A DNA stretch of 64,000 nt from Dugong dugon. Lineage: Eukaryota > Chordata > Mammalia > Sirenia > Dugongidae. Under the pieces are notes generated by a model, which had not been told where the DNA came from, searched no databases, and worked only from the letters and a program-made list of their open reading frames with translations. Position numbers and translations under genes: made by a program. Location: positions 6,999,001 through 7,063,000 of the forward strand of contig CM057480.1 in NCBI GenBank assembly GCA_030035585.1. The letters are read 5' to 3'. Within the stretch, counting starts at the first letter, position 1. Every line of letters begins with the position of its first letter. Shown here in pieces: positions 53,531 to 63,014 of the stretch.

Positions 53531-53631
53531 AAATATTAATCTCAGGGTGGGGAAAATGAGAGAACTCTTATTTTTTGTGCTTCCCAAATTTTCTACAAGG
53601 GACAGATACCACTTTTTTTTTTTTTTTTTTT

Positions 53632-54172
53632 TTTTAAATCAGGCAAAAAGCCTGTGACTTGTTTTATTATATTAATTTGTTTGACCACTAAAGGAAAGTA
53701 GTTTCTTGTCCTTAGGGCAGGACTGGCCTGGGCTGGGGTCAAAGAATGCTGGCAGTGACGTTCCTGGCTGCTTTCAACTCTCCAGCTTCCAGGAAATATG
53801 ACACAGTAGTGCATACTCATTTAGGAACCTACCCGGTGCTCCCTCGCCATACAGCTCTTAAACAATATAAAGGTGAACCACTCTAGTTATGCTGGTTCCT
53901 TCACCCTCATAGGTCCATTCACAGCGACACCAGAGGACGAGACTCCCCACAGTCTAATTCCATTCGGTACCCAGCCTCCAAATCTCCAAATCTCCAAAGT
54001 GGGGCCCAGAATTGCCTTGGCCTCCTGGGAGGTCTTCAGGGCCCATATTCTTGCTGGGAAACTTACTGGACTCTCCCCCCAGACTCAAACACACACTCAA
54101 GCTCTACCCAAACTCACCAGAGCCTGGGTAGGTCCCTCCAATCTTATTTCAGACATAACATCCCTTTTGGAT
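53632..54172. other. Intronic sequence, nothing recognised
   Basis: A T-run of about 23 at 53612-53635 precedes unassigned sequence. Confidence 0.4.
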
Positions 54173-54186
54173 ATAAAGTATTTTGC

Positions 54187-54618
54187 GTAGAACAAAACTC
54201 AAATTCACACAAAAAAGACCAGACTTACTGGTCTGACAGTGACTGAAGAAATTCCTGAGACTATGGCCCCCTGACACCCTGCTAACTCAGAACTGAAGCC
54301 ACTCCCAAAGCCTGCTTTTCAGCTAAAGATTAGACAGGCCTAGAAAAACAAACAATAACACATGTGAGGAAGATGCTTCTTAGTTCAACCAAGTATATGA
54401 GACCATATGGACAACACCTGCCCAAAGGCAAGACGAGAAGGCAGGAAGGGACAGGGAAACTGGACATATGGACACGGGGAACCCAGGGTGGAAAAGGGGA
54501 GAGTACTGATACATTGTGGGGGTTGCAACCAATGTCACAAAACAATTTGTGTATAAACGTTTGAACAAGAAATTAACCTGCGCTATAAACTTTCATCTAA
54601 AGCTCAATAAAGTTAAAA
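54187..54618 (+). mobile_element. Lineage-specific L1 3' tail with perfect 14-bp TSD
   Basis: GACCAGACTTACTGGTCTGA to CATCTAAAGCTCAATAAAG. ATAAAGTATTTTGC at 54173-54186 is repeated exactly at 54619-54632. Confidence 0.95.
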
Positions 54619-54684
54619 ATAAAGTATTTTGCAATGCCCTCATTACTATCCTAAAATGAATAGGCCCTCCCTAATCCCTGTGAC

Positions 54685-54893
54685 AGGAGCCCTGGTGGCA
54701 CAGTAGTTAAGCACTCGGTTGCTAACCAAAAGGTCAGCAATCTGAACCCATGTTGGACCTAAAGGGAGAAAGATGTGGTAGTCTGCTTCCATAAAGATGA
54801 CAGCCTTGGAGACCCTATGGGGCAGTTCTACTCTGTCTTATAGGGTCGCTATGAGTTGGCATGGACTCAAAGGCAACAGGTCAACAGGTAATC
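54685..54893 (+). mobile_element. AfroSINE (long variant)
   Basis: GGAGCCCTGGTGGCACAGTA, GGGAGAAAGATGTGGTAGTC, tail CGCTATGAGTTGGCATGGAC. Confidence 0.92.
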
Positions 54894-54894
54894 C

Positions 54895-55126
54895 AAAAAA
54901 GTTTCCACGAAGTTCCAAAGTGACTCCCAGGGGCAGTATGGCACCCACCTCACTGTACACCACCACTTTGAAGGAGGGTGGACGTTGACATGATGCTTCC
55001 CTGGTATTCTCAGAATAAGGACTACACGCTCACGTGGTCTACCAGGCCTCGGGGGCCTGGTCCCTGCAAACTTGTCCAGTCTGACCCTCTACCCCCAGCG
55101 ACAAGCACAGTGCCCTAGCACACGGT
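54895..55126. other. Intronic sequence, nothing recognised
   Basis: No feature assigned. Confidence 0.35.
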
Positions 55127-55274
55127 AACCCATTGCCATTGAGTCGATTCTGACTCACAGTGACCCTACCGGACAGAGGAGAACTGCCCCATAGGGTTTC
55201 CAAGGCTGTCATCTTTACTGAATGACCTCTCAGTTAGGGGCTGAGCAGTTAACCACTGCACCACCAGGGCTCCT
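55127..55274 (-). mobile_element. AfroSINE with small internal deletion
   Basis: Antisense: AACCCATTGCCATTGAGTCG to CACTGCACCACCAGGGCTCC. The B-box region is lost. Confidence 0.88.
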
Positions 55275-55383
55275 AAAACAAACAACCCAGTGCCATTGAG
55301 TTGGTTTCGACTCTTAAACACTCAATAACCCATTGCCTTTGAGTCAATTTCGACACGACGGCAGTGGGTTTGGTCTTTTTTTT
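55275..55383. repeat. Cluster of AfroSINE tail-only pieces in both orientations
   Basis: Antisense tails at 55275-55316 and 55325-55352 are followed by a sense tail with CGACGGCAGTGGGTTTGG and a T-run (about 55354-55383). Confidence 0.75.
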
Positions 55384-55389
55384 CGGTAA

Positions 55390-55890
55390 AGCTGTTAAAA
55401 AGAAATAAATCTAGGCAAGAATTCGAGGGGAAAGACACTTTGCATGTAACTGTTGGGTGCTGGCCATGTCTGTACTTCACAAACCCCTGGTGTCCACCCA
55501 GAGGCCACACAGTGCCTGGACTGAAGAGCCAAGTCTGATGGCTTCACTGGGGTGCCTGACGGCCTGAGCTGGAAGGGGCCCCCTGGGGGCTGAGGGGTGC
55601 GGATGCCCTTGCTGCGAGCTTAGCAACACTCCGCATCCCTTCATTCATTCAGTAGACACTTAGGAGTGCCACATTCATCTCTGTGTGTGCAGAAAGGTAA
55701 CCGTGACAAAGCCCCTGCCCTCAAGAAGTCTGGTTCAGCTGAGGAGACAGAAGAGTAAACTACAAGTGGCTGATGAGGGGAAGAAAAGTTCTAAGAGTTG
55801 CCCGCATTAGGTAGAAGAGAGGAAGGGAGACAAAGAAGGTGACATCTGCACGGAATACTGAGATGACTATTGGTTTGTCAGGTTGGGGTG
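55390..55890. other. Intronic sequence with faint old-repeat similarity
   Basis: 55640-55770 (ACAAAGCCCCTGCCCTCAAG) resembles the same weak old element as 39800-39960. Otherwise unassigned. Confidence 0.35.
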
Positions 55891-56242
55891 CCCCATTTAC
55901 CCCTCTGGTGTCTTTATTCAGTACGTCTAAGTTGGAGTCATACACGTGGGCTTTTGTGACTGGCTTCTTTGACTTCGCGTAATGTTTTCAAGGTTCATCC
56001 ATGTTGTAGCACAGATCAGTGCTTCGTTTCTTTTTATTGCTGAGTAATATTCCACTGTATGGGTAAACTACATTTTGTGTTCCGTTCATCAGCTGATAGA
56101 CATTTTGGTTGTTTCCATCTTTTTTCTGGCTATTATGAATGCTATAAACATTCATGTACAAATTTTTGTGCGAACACATGTTTTCATTTCTCTTGGGTCT
56201 ATACCTGGAAGTGGAATTGCTGGGTCATATGGTAACTCTAAA

Positions 56243-56430
56243 AGGAGGCCTGGTGGCGCCTTGGTTAAGCCTTTGGTTGCTAACCAAAAGGTCGGCAGTT
56301 CAAACTCACCAGCCACTCTGTGGGAAAAAGATGCAGCAGTCCACTTCCTAAAGACTACAGCCTTGGAAATGCTATAAGGCAATTCTACCCTGTCCTATTG
56401 GGTCGCTATGAGTTGGGATCAGCTCAACAG
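56243..56430 (+). mobile_element. AfroSINE (long variant), 3' end lost
   Basis: GGAGGCCTGGTGGCGCCTTG, GGGAAAAAGATGCAGCAGTC, ending GGGATCAGCTCAACAG where the next SINE begins. Confidence 0.9.
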
Positions 56431-56620
56431 GAGCCCCTGGGTGATGTAAATGGTTAATGCATTTGCTGCTAACCTAAATGTTGGAGGTTTGAGTCCACCC
56501 AGAGGCGCCTGAGAGGACAGGACTGGTGATCTACTTCCAAAAAATTAGTCATTGCAAACTACAGAGCACAGTTCTACTCTGACACACATAGAGCTGGAAT
56601 TGGCAGGACGACAGCTGGTT
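56431..56620 (+). mobile_element. AfroSINE (second subfamily) joined head-to-tail
   Basis: GAGCCCCTGGGTGATGTAAA, GAGTCCACCCAGAGGCGCCT, GACACACATAGAGCTGGAAT. GGTAACTCT (56231-56239) and GGGAACTCT (56624-56632) flank the pair. Confidence 0.88.
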
Positions 56621-56643
56621 TATGGGAACTCTGTGTTTAACTT

Positions 56644-57357
56644 TTTTTATTTAATTTTTTTTATTGCACTTTAGATGAAGATTTACAGAACAAATAGTTT
56701 TTCATTAAACAGTTAGTACACATATTGTTTTATGGCAATGGTTAACAATCCCATGACATGTCAACACTGTCCCTTCTGAACCTTGGGTTCCCTATCACCA
56801 GCTTTCCTGTCCCCTCCTGCCTTCTAGTCCTTGCCCTTGGGCTGTTGTGCCCCATAGTCTCGTTTCGTTTTATGGGGCTGTCTAATCTTTGGCCGAAGGG
56901 TGAACCTCGGGACTGACTTCATTACTGAGCTAAAAGGGTGTCCGGAGTCCATACTCTCAAGGTTTCTCCAGTCTCTGTCAGGCCAGTAAGTCTGGTTGTT
57001 TTTTGTGAGTTAGAATTTTGTTCTACATTTTTCTCCTGCTCTGTCCGGGACCCTCTGTTGTGATCCCTGTCAGAGCAGTCAGTGGTGGTAGCCGGGCACC
57101 ATCTAGTTGTACTGGACTCAGTCTGGTGGAGGCTGTGGTAGTTGTGGTCCGTTAGTCCTCTCGACTAATGTTTTTCTCGTATCTTGTTTTCTTCATTCTC
57201 CCTTGCTCCCGAAGGGGTGAGACCAGTGAAGTACCTTAGATGGCTGCTCACAGGCTTCTAAGACCCCAGACGCTACTCACCAAGGTAGAACGTAGAACAT
57301 TTTCTTTATAAACTGTGTTATGCCAATTGAGCTAGATGTTCCCTGAGACCATGGTCC
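56644..57357 (-). mobile_element. Lineage-specific L1 3' UTR with 14-bp TSD
   Basis: Antisense. T-rich start, GCACTTTAGATGAAGATTTA, GTGGTAGCCGGGCACCATCT, and a 5' truncation. TCTGTGTTTAACTT at 56630-56643 and TCTATGTTTAACTT at 57358-57371 form the TSD. Confidence 0.94.
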
Positions 57358-57589
57358 TCTATGTTTAACTTCTTGAGGAACTGCCAGACTGTTTTCCAAA
57401 ATGGCTGCACCATTTTACAACCCCACCAGCAATGCTCAAGGGTTCCAATTTCTCCACATTTCCATCAGCACTTGCTATTAGTTTTCTTTTTATTGTAGTC
57501 ATCCTAGTGGGTAAGAAGTGGTATCTCACTGTGGTTTTGGTTTCCCTAAATCTATTAACAAGCAGCAACTCTGCTGAGTCTTCTGGGGA

Positions 57590-57790
57590 CACAGAGGCCA
57601 GTCAGGCCTGGGTTGAGCCTTGCCTCAGCTGCTGACAGCTGTGTGACCTCAGTAAGCTCCTTAACCTTTTCTCAGCCAATCTCCTCCTCTGTCAAACACG
57701 TTACTTCACTGGATTCTTAAAAATATTTCATGAGATGACACATACATGGTATACTGTATATAGTTTTCAGCATATTGTCAAGAACAATAG
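57590..57790 (+). mobile_element. MIR
   Basis: Sense MIR: CAGCTGTGTGACCTCAGTAA, TTAACCTTTTCTCAGCCAAT, CCTCCTCTGTCAAACACG. A poly-A run follows near 57815. Confidence 0.75.
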
Positions 57791-57794
57791 TGGG

Positions 57795-58055
57795 GCTCAA
57801 AAAAACGTAGCTACTAAAAAAAAAAAAAAAAAGCTGTTCCTTAAGGCCAAGAAATGTGACTATTTCTCTTGTCTAATGATGATGACCAAAGAGACTACAC
57901 CATAGTCGCAACGAAATTATAAGGATTCATTAAAACAGTATGTCAATGACTACGATTCACTCAAAAACTCACTTTCTTCCTGGTTTCTCACTTTTTCATT
58001 TTCTAGTAGTGGCGGACCCAGGAAGAGACCCAAAGCAAGGGAAGCAGTCTCAGTT
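57795..58055. other. Intronic sequence, nothing recognised
   Basis: An A-run near 57818-57833. Otherwise unassigned. Confidence 0.35.
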
Positions 58056-58057
58056 AT

Positions 58058-58217
58058 CTACAAAACTCATTGCTGTCAAGTTGATTCCAACTCATAGCGA
58101 CCCTATATGACAGAGTAGAGCTGCCCCACAGGGTTTCCAAGGAGCAGCTGGTGGATTCGAACTGCTGACCTTCTTTTGGTTAGCAGCCTGAGCTCTTAAC
58201 CACTGCGCCACCAGGGC
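58058..58217 (-). mobile_element. AfroSINE abutting a solo LTR
   Basis: AAACTCATTGCTGTCAAGTT to CACTGCGCCACCAGGGC. A small TTCT insertion lies in ACCTTCTTTTGGTTAGC. Confidence 0.92.
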
Positions 58218-58740
58218 TGCCTTAGTTAGCTAGTGCTGCTTTAACAGAAATACCACAAGTGGATGGCTTTAACAAAGAGAAATTTATTGTCTCACAGTCT
58301 AGGAGGCTAGAAGTCTGAATTCAGGGCACCAGCTCCACAGGAAGGCTTTCTCTCTCTGTCAGCTTTGGGGGAAGGAAGGTCCTTGTCATCAATCTCCCCC
58401 TGGTCTAGGAGCCTCTCAGCACAGGGACCCCAGGTCCAAAGGACATGCTCCGATCCTGGCTCTTCTTTCTTCGTGGTAATGAGGTGCTTCTCTTTTCTGC
58501 TTGCTTCTCTCTTTTATATCTCAAAATGATTGACTCAAGATACAACCTAATCCTGTAGATTGTCCTGCCTCACTAACATAATGCCTCTACTTTTGCCTCA
58601 TTAACATCACAGAGGTTAGGATTTACAACACATAGGATAATCACATCAGATGACAAAATGGTGGACAATCACACAATACTGGGAATCATGGCCTAGCCAA
58701 GTTGACACAATTTTGGTGGGATATAATTCAATCTATAACA
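58218..58740 (-). mobile_element. Solo MaLR-like LTR
   Basis: TGCCTTAGTTAGCTAGTGCT to TAATTCAATCTATAACA. No clear TSD is visible, because the SINE lies directly at the left end. Confidence 0.9.
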
Positions 58741-58852
58741 GCTCTTCTCTGAAGAAATAGCCTTTTCAATAATTTCTTCAGGCAATATATTGACAGGTCT
58801 GTTTATCAGACCATGATGAAAACTCGTTATGAGAAGTCAAGGACAAAAGGGT

Positions 58853-58905
58853 CAGCTAGGACCACTGTGAGTCTGAATCGACTCGATGGCAACGGTTTTT
58901 TTTGG
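58853..58905 (+). mobile_element. AfroSINE tail-only fragment
   Basis: CACTGTGAGTCTGAATCGAC then ATGGCAACGGTTTTTTTTGG, about 50 bp of the 3' end. Confidence 0.8.
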
Positions 58906-58999
58906 TTCAGTATGTTATTGAGACATCAATGGTCAAAATGACAGACCCATCAACAGAGCACCCAAATGGCACCTTTTTAGCTGCTTCTGCCCTTCCACA

Positions 59000-59212
59000 A
59001 AGGAGTGCTGGTGGCACAATGGTTAAGCATTTGGCTGCTAACCAAAAGACTGGCAATTTGAACTCACCCAGCTGCTCCACGGGAAGACTTGGTGATCTGT
59101 TCCCATAAAGAATGAAGAGTAGAAAACCCTATGGGGCAGTTATACTGTGTCACACAGGGTCGCTATGAGTTAAAATCAACTTGGCAGCACCTAACAACAA
59201 CAACAGTCCTTC
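59000..59212 (+). mobile_element. AfroSINE (long variant) with RTE-type end
   Basis: AGGAGTGCTGGTGGCACAAT, GGGAAGACTTGGTGATCTG, and an end GGCAGCACCTAACAACAACA identical in kind to the RTE terminus. Confidence 0.92.
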
Positions 59213-59214
59213 CC

Positions 59215-59980
59215 CAACACTAGAACTTGGCCACGTGCTTTCCATCAAAGAGGAGAAGTGCACATCAAGTATCCAAGCAGGCACCCCAGAAAAGAAGAAG
59301 GGGTAGAGTGGCGAGAAGGCAGACGCCCAAGTGGGCGGCCCTAAGTAGTCTGTCTGCTGTAGTGACCACCCTACAAGGGCAACTCCACCCCCCGCAGGGC
59401 ATCTGCTCAAACCAGCCTGCAGCTGCAGGGAGTCCTCCAGAGAAGGAGGAAGGTATAAGAATTGCGTGAGCATGGCCTCTAGTGGGGCATGCAGGAGAAG
59501 AAGCCAGACAAAGTACTTCCCCAAGCGTATAATCTCCTCTCTTAAACAACAGACCCCAGCATTGCCACCCACAACCTGGTACAAGGGCCACAGGGCTAGC
59601 TGAGGAGTTTAAAATGATAAGTGGGGGTTTCTTTTCTCCACCTTTGTCCACCAAACTCATGGACCAACATGGAGATTTCCCACCCCTATGTCCTTAGTCC
59701 ACCAAAGTGAAGGCCAAGATGGAGGCTTCTCATCCCCATTACCTCTGTCCACTAAACTCATTCTTAGATCATGTGATGTGTCTTCCAATGCTCAGGTAAG
59801 GCCTGTCTCACCCCAGCCCATCTTTTTATTTGGCTGTTCAAATCTCCTTGCCTGGGTCAAAAAATGTCCTGCTCAAACCCAACACTGCTCAGCACTACTT
59901 TTTTCTTTTTTTTTTATTTAAGTTACTAAAGTGCCTCTACTTCCTAATTTTTGGTCTATCTAGACACCTTTCTTCTATCA
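59215..59980. other. Intronic sequence; imperfect duplication at 59635-59765
   Basis: GTCCACCAAACTCATGG-type and GTCCACCAAAGTGAAGG-type stretches followed by AAGATGGAGGCTTC-like text repeat about 55-60 bp apart. No repeat family or exon is assigned. Confidence 0.4.
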
Positions 59981-59984
59981 CCCA

Positions 59985-60330
59985 TCTGTCAGTTTGTCAT
60001 ATCGTGGTGGCTTGCATGTTGCTATGATCCTGGAAGCGACATCACCGGTATTTCCAATACCAGCAGGGTCACCCATGGTGGACAGGTTTCAGTCGAGCAT
60101 CCAGACTCAGACTAGGAAGACAGGCCTGATGATCTACTTCTGAAAATTCTACGGATCACAACTGGAATACCGTCCGATAGAGTGCTGGAAGATGAGCCCC
60201 CTAGGTGGGAAGGCGCTCAAAATACACAGCGGCCACAACAGTGTACTCGGGCGTACCAACAATCATGAAGATGGCAACGTTTCATTCTGTTGTACATGGG
60301 TCGTCATGCAACGAACAATAACCAGATTGC
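59985..60330 (+). mobile_element. Internally deleted, non-autonomous RTE derivative
   Basis: The left part matches what I remember of the RTE 5' region in Afrotheria (CAGCAGGGTCACCCATGGTG, then TAGAGTGCTGGAAGATGAGC). It joins an RTE 3' tail (AACGTTTCATTCTGTTGTAC, then GGGTCGTCATGCAACGAAC) with nothing of the coding part between. Confidence 0.7.
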
Positions 60331-60334
60331 CTTC

Positions 60335-60925
60335 TTAGAGACGTCCCTCCTTGTCTTCTGTCCCAAGCAGTAAGTGATAGCACTCTTGACCCACACCCAG
60401 CACGTGGAGTAACAGTGCTATACATGGCTGGGCAGCTCTGATCCTGTGTCCAGCCCCCTGGGGGCTAGTCCACCTTAGCAGGCCCGTGGTTCTGAGTCTG
60501 GGACCTTGTGTCCACCCCCACTTCCTTTCCCCACGCCCCTTTCCCCAAATTACACTCTCCCCTCCACCATGCTTGTTGCAAACATTACAAAGAATGGATA
60601 GTTACAAAACAGCCCAACCCATTTTCACGACACTTCATCCAAACTGAAAAGATGTCTAAGATGAAACATTTTTAAAGAAGAAAAAAATGGAAAGGGGGAA
60701 AAGGGAAGAGTAGGGAACTGCCGGAACAGGCCGTCGGTGGGAGCCCTAGTGGAAGGCCTCTGCCTGGCTCGTCACACTCAAGAGCCCAGGCCTTCCCTGC
60801 CTGACTGCACAGGTGACCCCCATTCAGGCTCCCCAAAATAAGTACCAGCCCCTCAGATCAAGCCTTCTCCCATTGACCATCTGCCCTCCAGGAACAAAAC
60901 ACGCCCCCTGGCCTGGGCCCTCCCT
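60335..60925. other. Intron 1 sequence next to the CpG island
   Basis: No repeat recognised. It includes poorly conserved sequence 0.7-1.2 kb downstream of exon 1. Confidence 0.4.
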
Positions 60926-61570
60926 TGAAACTTGAGAGCGCGGATACCAGGACAGCTGCCCCACAGGTGCTACTTCCTGTCCGCGCCATGGAACCGGGAA
61001 CCCTCAGATTCCGTCCCTGCGGCGAAACTGCGCCCAGAGCGAGGACGCCCTGCAGCGCTCGGCTGGGAGGACAGCGGAAGCTGCAGCGCGGAGGAGGTCG
61101 GTTTGCCGCCTCCGCGCCGCCGCCCGGGCCACTCTTCCGCGCCCACCCCCGGCTCGGGTTCCAAGCGGCGGCGCTCTGAGAAGAGGAAGGAACACGCAAG
61201 TGAACTTTTGCCGGGGGTTTCTGTCAGTTGATGGGCCAGGCCCCGCAGAGGGGTGGCGAGAGACACTCAGGAGCCCGAGGGACCTGGATTTGGGGGTGCA
61301 AGGGCGAGGGTGGGGTTGAGCTCCAGAACAGGGTTGAATTTGGGGGAGAAAGGGCCGGAGGTGGGCTGAGCGCCAGAGCCGGGGCTGCAATTACAACTTT
61401 TCCGGGAGGAAGCCTTTCTCAAAACTGACTTTGGGGGCGCGGTCTCCCGCCCCGCCCGCGGCGCGAGGCTCCGGGGGGCTCCGCCGGGTCCAGCCGCCTG
61501 GCGCGTCCTCTCCCGGGGCCCCTTCCTTCCTGGGTGACGCTTTGTGACCCCGACCCCGGCCCTCTCTTAC

Positions 61571-61732
61571 CATCTGCGCCACTTTCAGCAGGGCCGTGCG
61601 GGTGCGGGGGTAGTCGGGGTCCAGCATCCCCTCGGAGGGGCTCGCGCTGGACTGCCCCGTGCCGGCCCAGGGTCCGAGCGCGTTGCTGCTGCTGCTGCAC
61701 GTGGTGCGGACGAGCCCGGCTCCGTGCGACAT
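61571..61732 (-). CDS. CMTM7: CMTM7 coding exon 1 (cytosolic N-terminus)
   Basis: Encodes residues 1-54, beginning [12 protein letters not shown] and ending LLKVAQM at the phase-0 junction with exon 2. The opening [14 protein letters not shown] and the closing ALLKVAQM agree with human CMTM7 as I remember it, and the exon appears one residue longer. This part is serine-, glycine- and proline-rich with no membrane segment, as expected for a cytosolic tail before the MARVEL domain. The donor GTAAG lies at 61566-61570 on the minus strand. I chose the ATG at 61730-61732 from homology; it has a G at -3. The same frame stays open upstream to 62173 without a stop, but that extension crosses the GC-box promoter and reads as low-complexity proline/arginine, so I do not include it. 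The 5' UTR start is not defined. Confidence 0.95.
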
Positions 61733-61794
61733 TGCGCGGCCCCAGCCTGCCGGCCGCTCCAGGGCAGCGGCTGAGAGGTCAGATAAGGGACAGC

Positions 61795-61887
61795 GGGGGC
61801 GGGGCCGGGGCGGGGCAGCGGCGGAGGGGACCAGATACGAGGGGGCGGGGCCAGGAAAGGGGCGGGGCCCGGGCGGGGGCGGGGCGC
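61795..61887 (-). promoter_or_regulatory. CMTM7: GC-box cluster, probable CMTM7 core promoter
   Basis: Five GGGGCGGGG-type Sp1/KLF boxes lie at about 61795-61806, 61807-61816, 61841-61852, 61859-61870 and 61871-61887. They are 63-155 nt upstream of the start codon. No TATA box is seen, so initiation is probably dispersed. A GATAAG-like site lies at about 61782-61788. Confidence 0.75.
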
Positions 61888-62129
61888 ATGGTCCGGGCCC
61901 CAGCGCGGAAAGTCGGATCCGGCGGTGGAGGAACCGAGGCGGGTTGGGCTGGCCGGGCGCTTTCCGGAGAGGGGTAGCAGCGGTTGCGGCCCTGGGAGAG
62001 GCGCGGACGTTGGCCTGGAGGGAGGAGGGAAGCGGACGCCTTGGGCGTGGCCTCAGAAGTGGGCAAGGCCAGGGCCACAGCCGGTTCTGAGTTTTCTGGG
62101 ATTTTGGTGGGTGCGGCTGCGGATGTGTG

Positions 62130-62597
62130 CTAACTGTTTTGTTGAGGTATAACTTCCATACGGTAAAATGCACAAACCGTAAGTGTTCAGCTCCGTTAAT
62201 TTTTATACACTTGTGTAACCACCACGCAGATCAACAAATACAGCATGCCCATCACCCCAAAAAGTTTCCCCGTCCCCCTTCGCAGTCCACCTCCCTTTCC
62301 CACCCCGCCATCGCCCAGGCTCAGGCAACCACTATTCTGCTTTCTGTCACTATAGGTTAGTTTTGCCCATTTGGGGGCTTCATACACGTGGAATCATACT
62401 GAATGTTCTCTTTTCTTTCTGGTTTCACTCAACACAATGCCTTTGAGATTCATCATGCTGAGCATATCAGCAGTTCCTATCAGTAGTTAAATCGTTTGTT
62501 CCTTTTTATTGTTGAGTAGTATTTCACTGTGCAAAAATACCACAATTCGTTTTTTGTTCATCTGTTGGTGGACACCTGGGCTGTTCCCTTTTTTGGG
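62130..62597 (-). mobile_element. Old L1 3' end, antisense, at the upstream edge of the promoter
   Basis: TTGTTGAGGTATAACTTCCA, TGTAACCACCACGCAGATCA, TTTCACTCAACACAATGCCT. It is L1ME/L1M-type like 3490-3985. Confidence 0.88.
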
Positions 62598-62599
62598 AG

Positions 62600-62664
62600 C
62601 TGAGCCCTGGTTGGCGCAGTGGTTAAGAGCTCGGCTGTGGCTGCTAACCAAAAAAAAGGTCGAC
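62600..62664 (+). mobile_element. AfroSINE head fragment
   Basis: GAGCCCTGGTTGGCGCAGTG to TAACCAAAAAAAGGTCGAC. The rest is missing. The head has a TGGC duplication. Confidence 0.85.
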
Positions 62665-62764
62665 GTAGGCCTGCCAAACTGGAGTATATTATCAGTATCT
62701 CTCTGAGCAGAGTCCTGTGACTGTGCTTATAACTTCATTTGGAGATAGCATCAAAGGTCTACCT

Positions 62765-63010
62765 CTGGGGAAAATGCAGAACAGAATTTTAAATTTTCAC
62801 GGACTCCAGACTTTCTGGAGCCATGGAGGCTGGACCAACCCCTGAAATTATTGCCCTGTGATAATCTTTTAACCTTAAACCAAAAATATCCCCTGAAGTC
62901 TTCTTAAAACGATACAATAGTTTAGCTGGTAAAAATTGTCCACCTTGAGCATTATGCTCTTTTAAGAACTGTCTATACGGGATTAAATTGACAACAGCAA
63001 CTTGACAGAT
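62765..63010 (+). mobile_element. Lineage-specific L1 3' UTR fragment
   Basis: Matches 53090-53330 closely: ATGCAGAACAGAATTTTAAA, ACGGACTCCAGACTTTCTGG, ATTGACAACAGCAACTTGA. Confidence 0.88.
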
Positions 63011-63014
63011 TTGA

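Larger units (their letters stand above)
51485..53630 (+). mobile_element. Old L1/HAL1-like 3' region hosting a younger L1
   Basis: The outer parts 51485-51746 (GGGGGGCTGGTTACATAAAC, CATACTAAGTGAAAAACGC) and 53545-53630 rejoin if the inner L1 is removed. Confidence 0.65.
55900..57548 (-). mobile_element. Old L1, antisense, hosting two SINEs and a younger L1
   Basis: Outer L1 pieces at 55900-56239, 56624-56643 and 57358-57548: GGTTCATCCATGTTGTAGCA, GGAATTGCTGGGTCATATGG, GAACTGCCAGACTGTTTTCC. Confidence 0.85.
4760..61570 (-). other. CMTM7: CMTM7 intron 1 (about 56.8 kb)
   Basis: The interval joins the exon 1 donor (GTAAG at 61566-61570, minus strand) to the exon 2 acceptor. It is filled mainly with transposable elements in both orientations. 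I found no alternative exon with convincing homology inside it. A large first intron is usual for this gene, which in human spans tens of kilobases. Confidence 0.92.
60930..62080. promoter_or_regulatory. CMTM7: CpG island spanning CMTM7 promoter, exon 1 and start of intron 1
   Basis: About 1.1 kb of very high G+C with abundant CpG. It is the only such region in the window. It covers coding exon 1 and reaches about 0.6 kb into intron 1 and 0.35 kb upstream of the start codon. CpG-island promoters are the usual class for broadly expressed genes. Confidence 0.9.

Noticed and set aside
61534-62152. Several 75-147-codon frames in the CpG island
   Set aside because: GC-rich DNA has few stop codons in every frame. 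None resembles a known protein, and all overlap exon 1 or the promoter.
61391-62173. 260-codon single-exon protein overlapping CMTM7 exon 1
   Set aside because: Only codons 148-201 match CMTM7. The downstream part reads through a consensus splice donor and the upstream part crosses the promoter.
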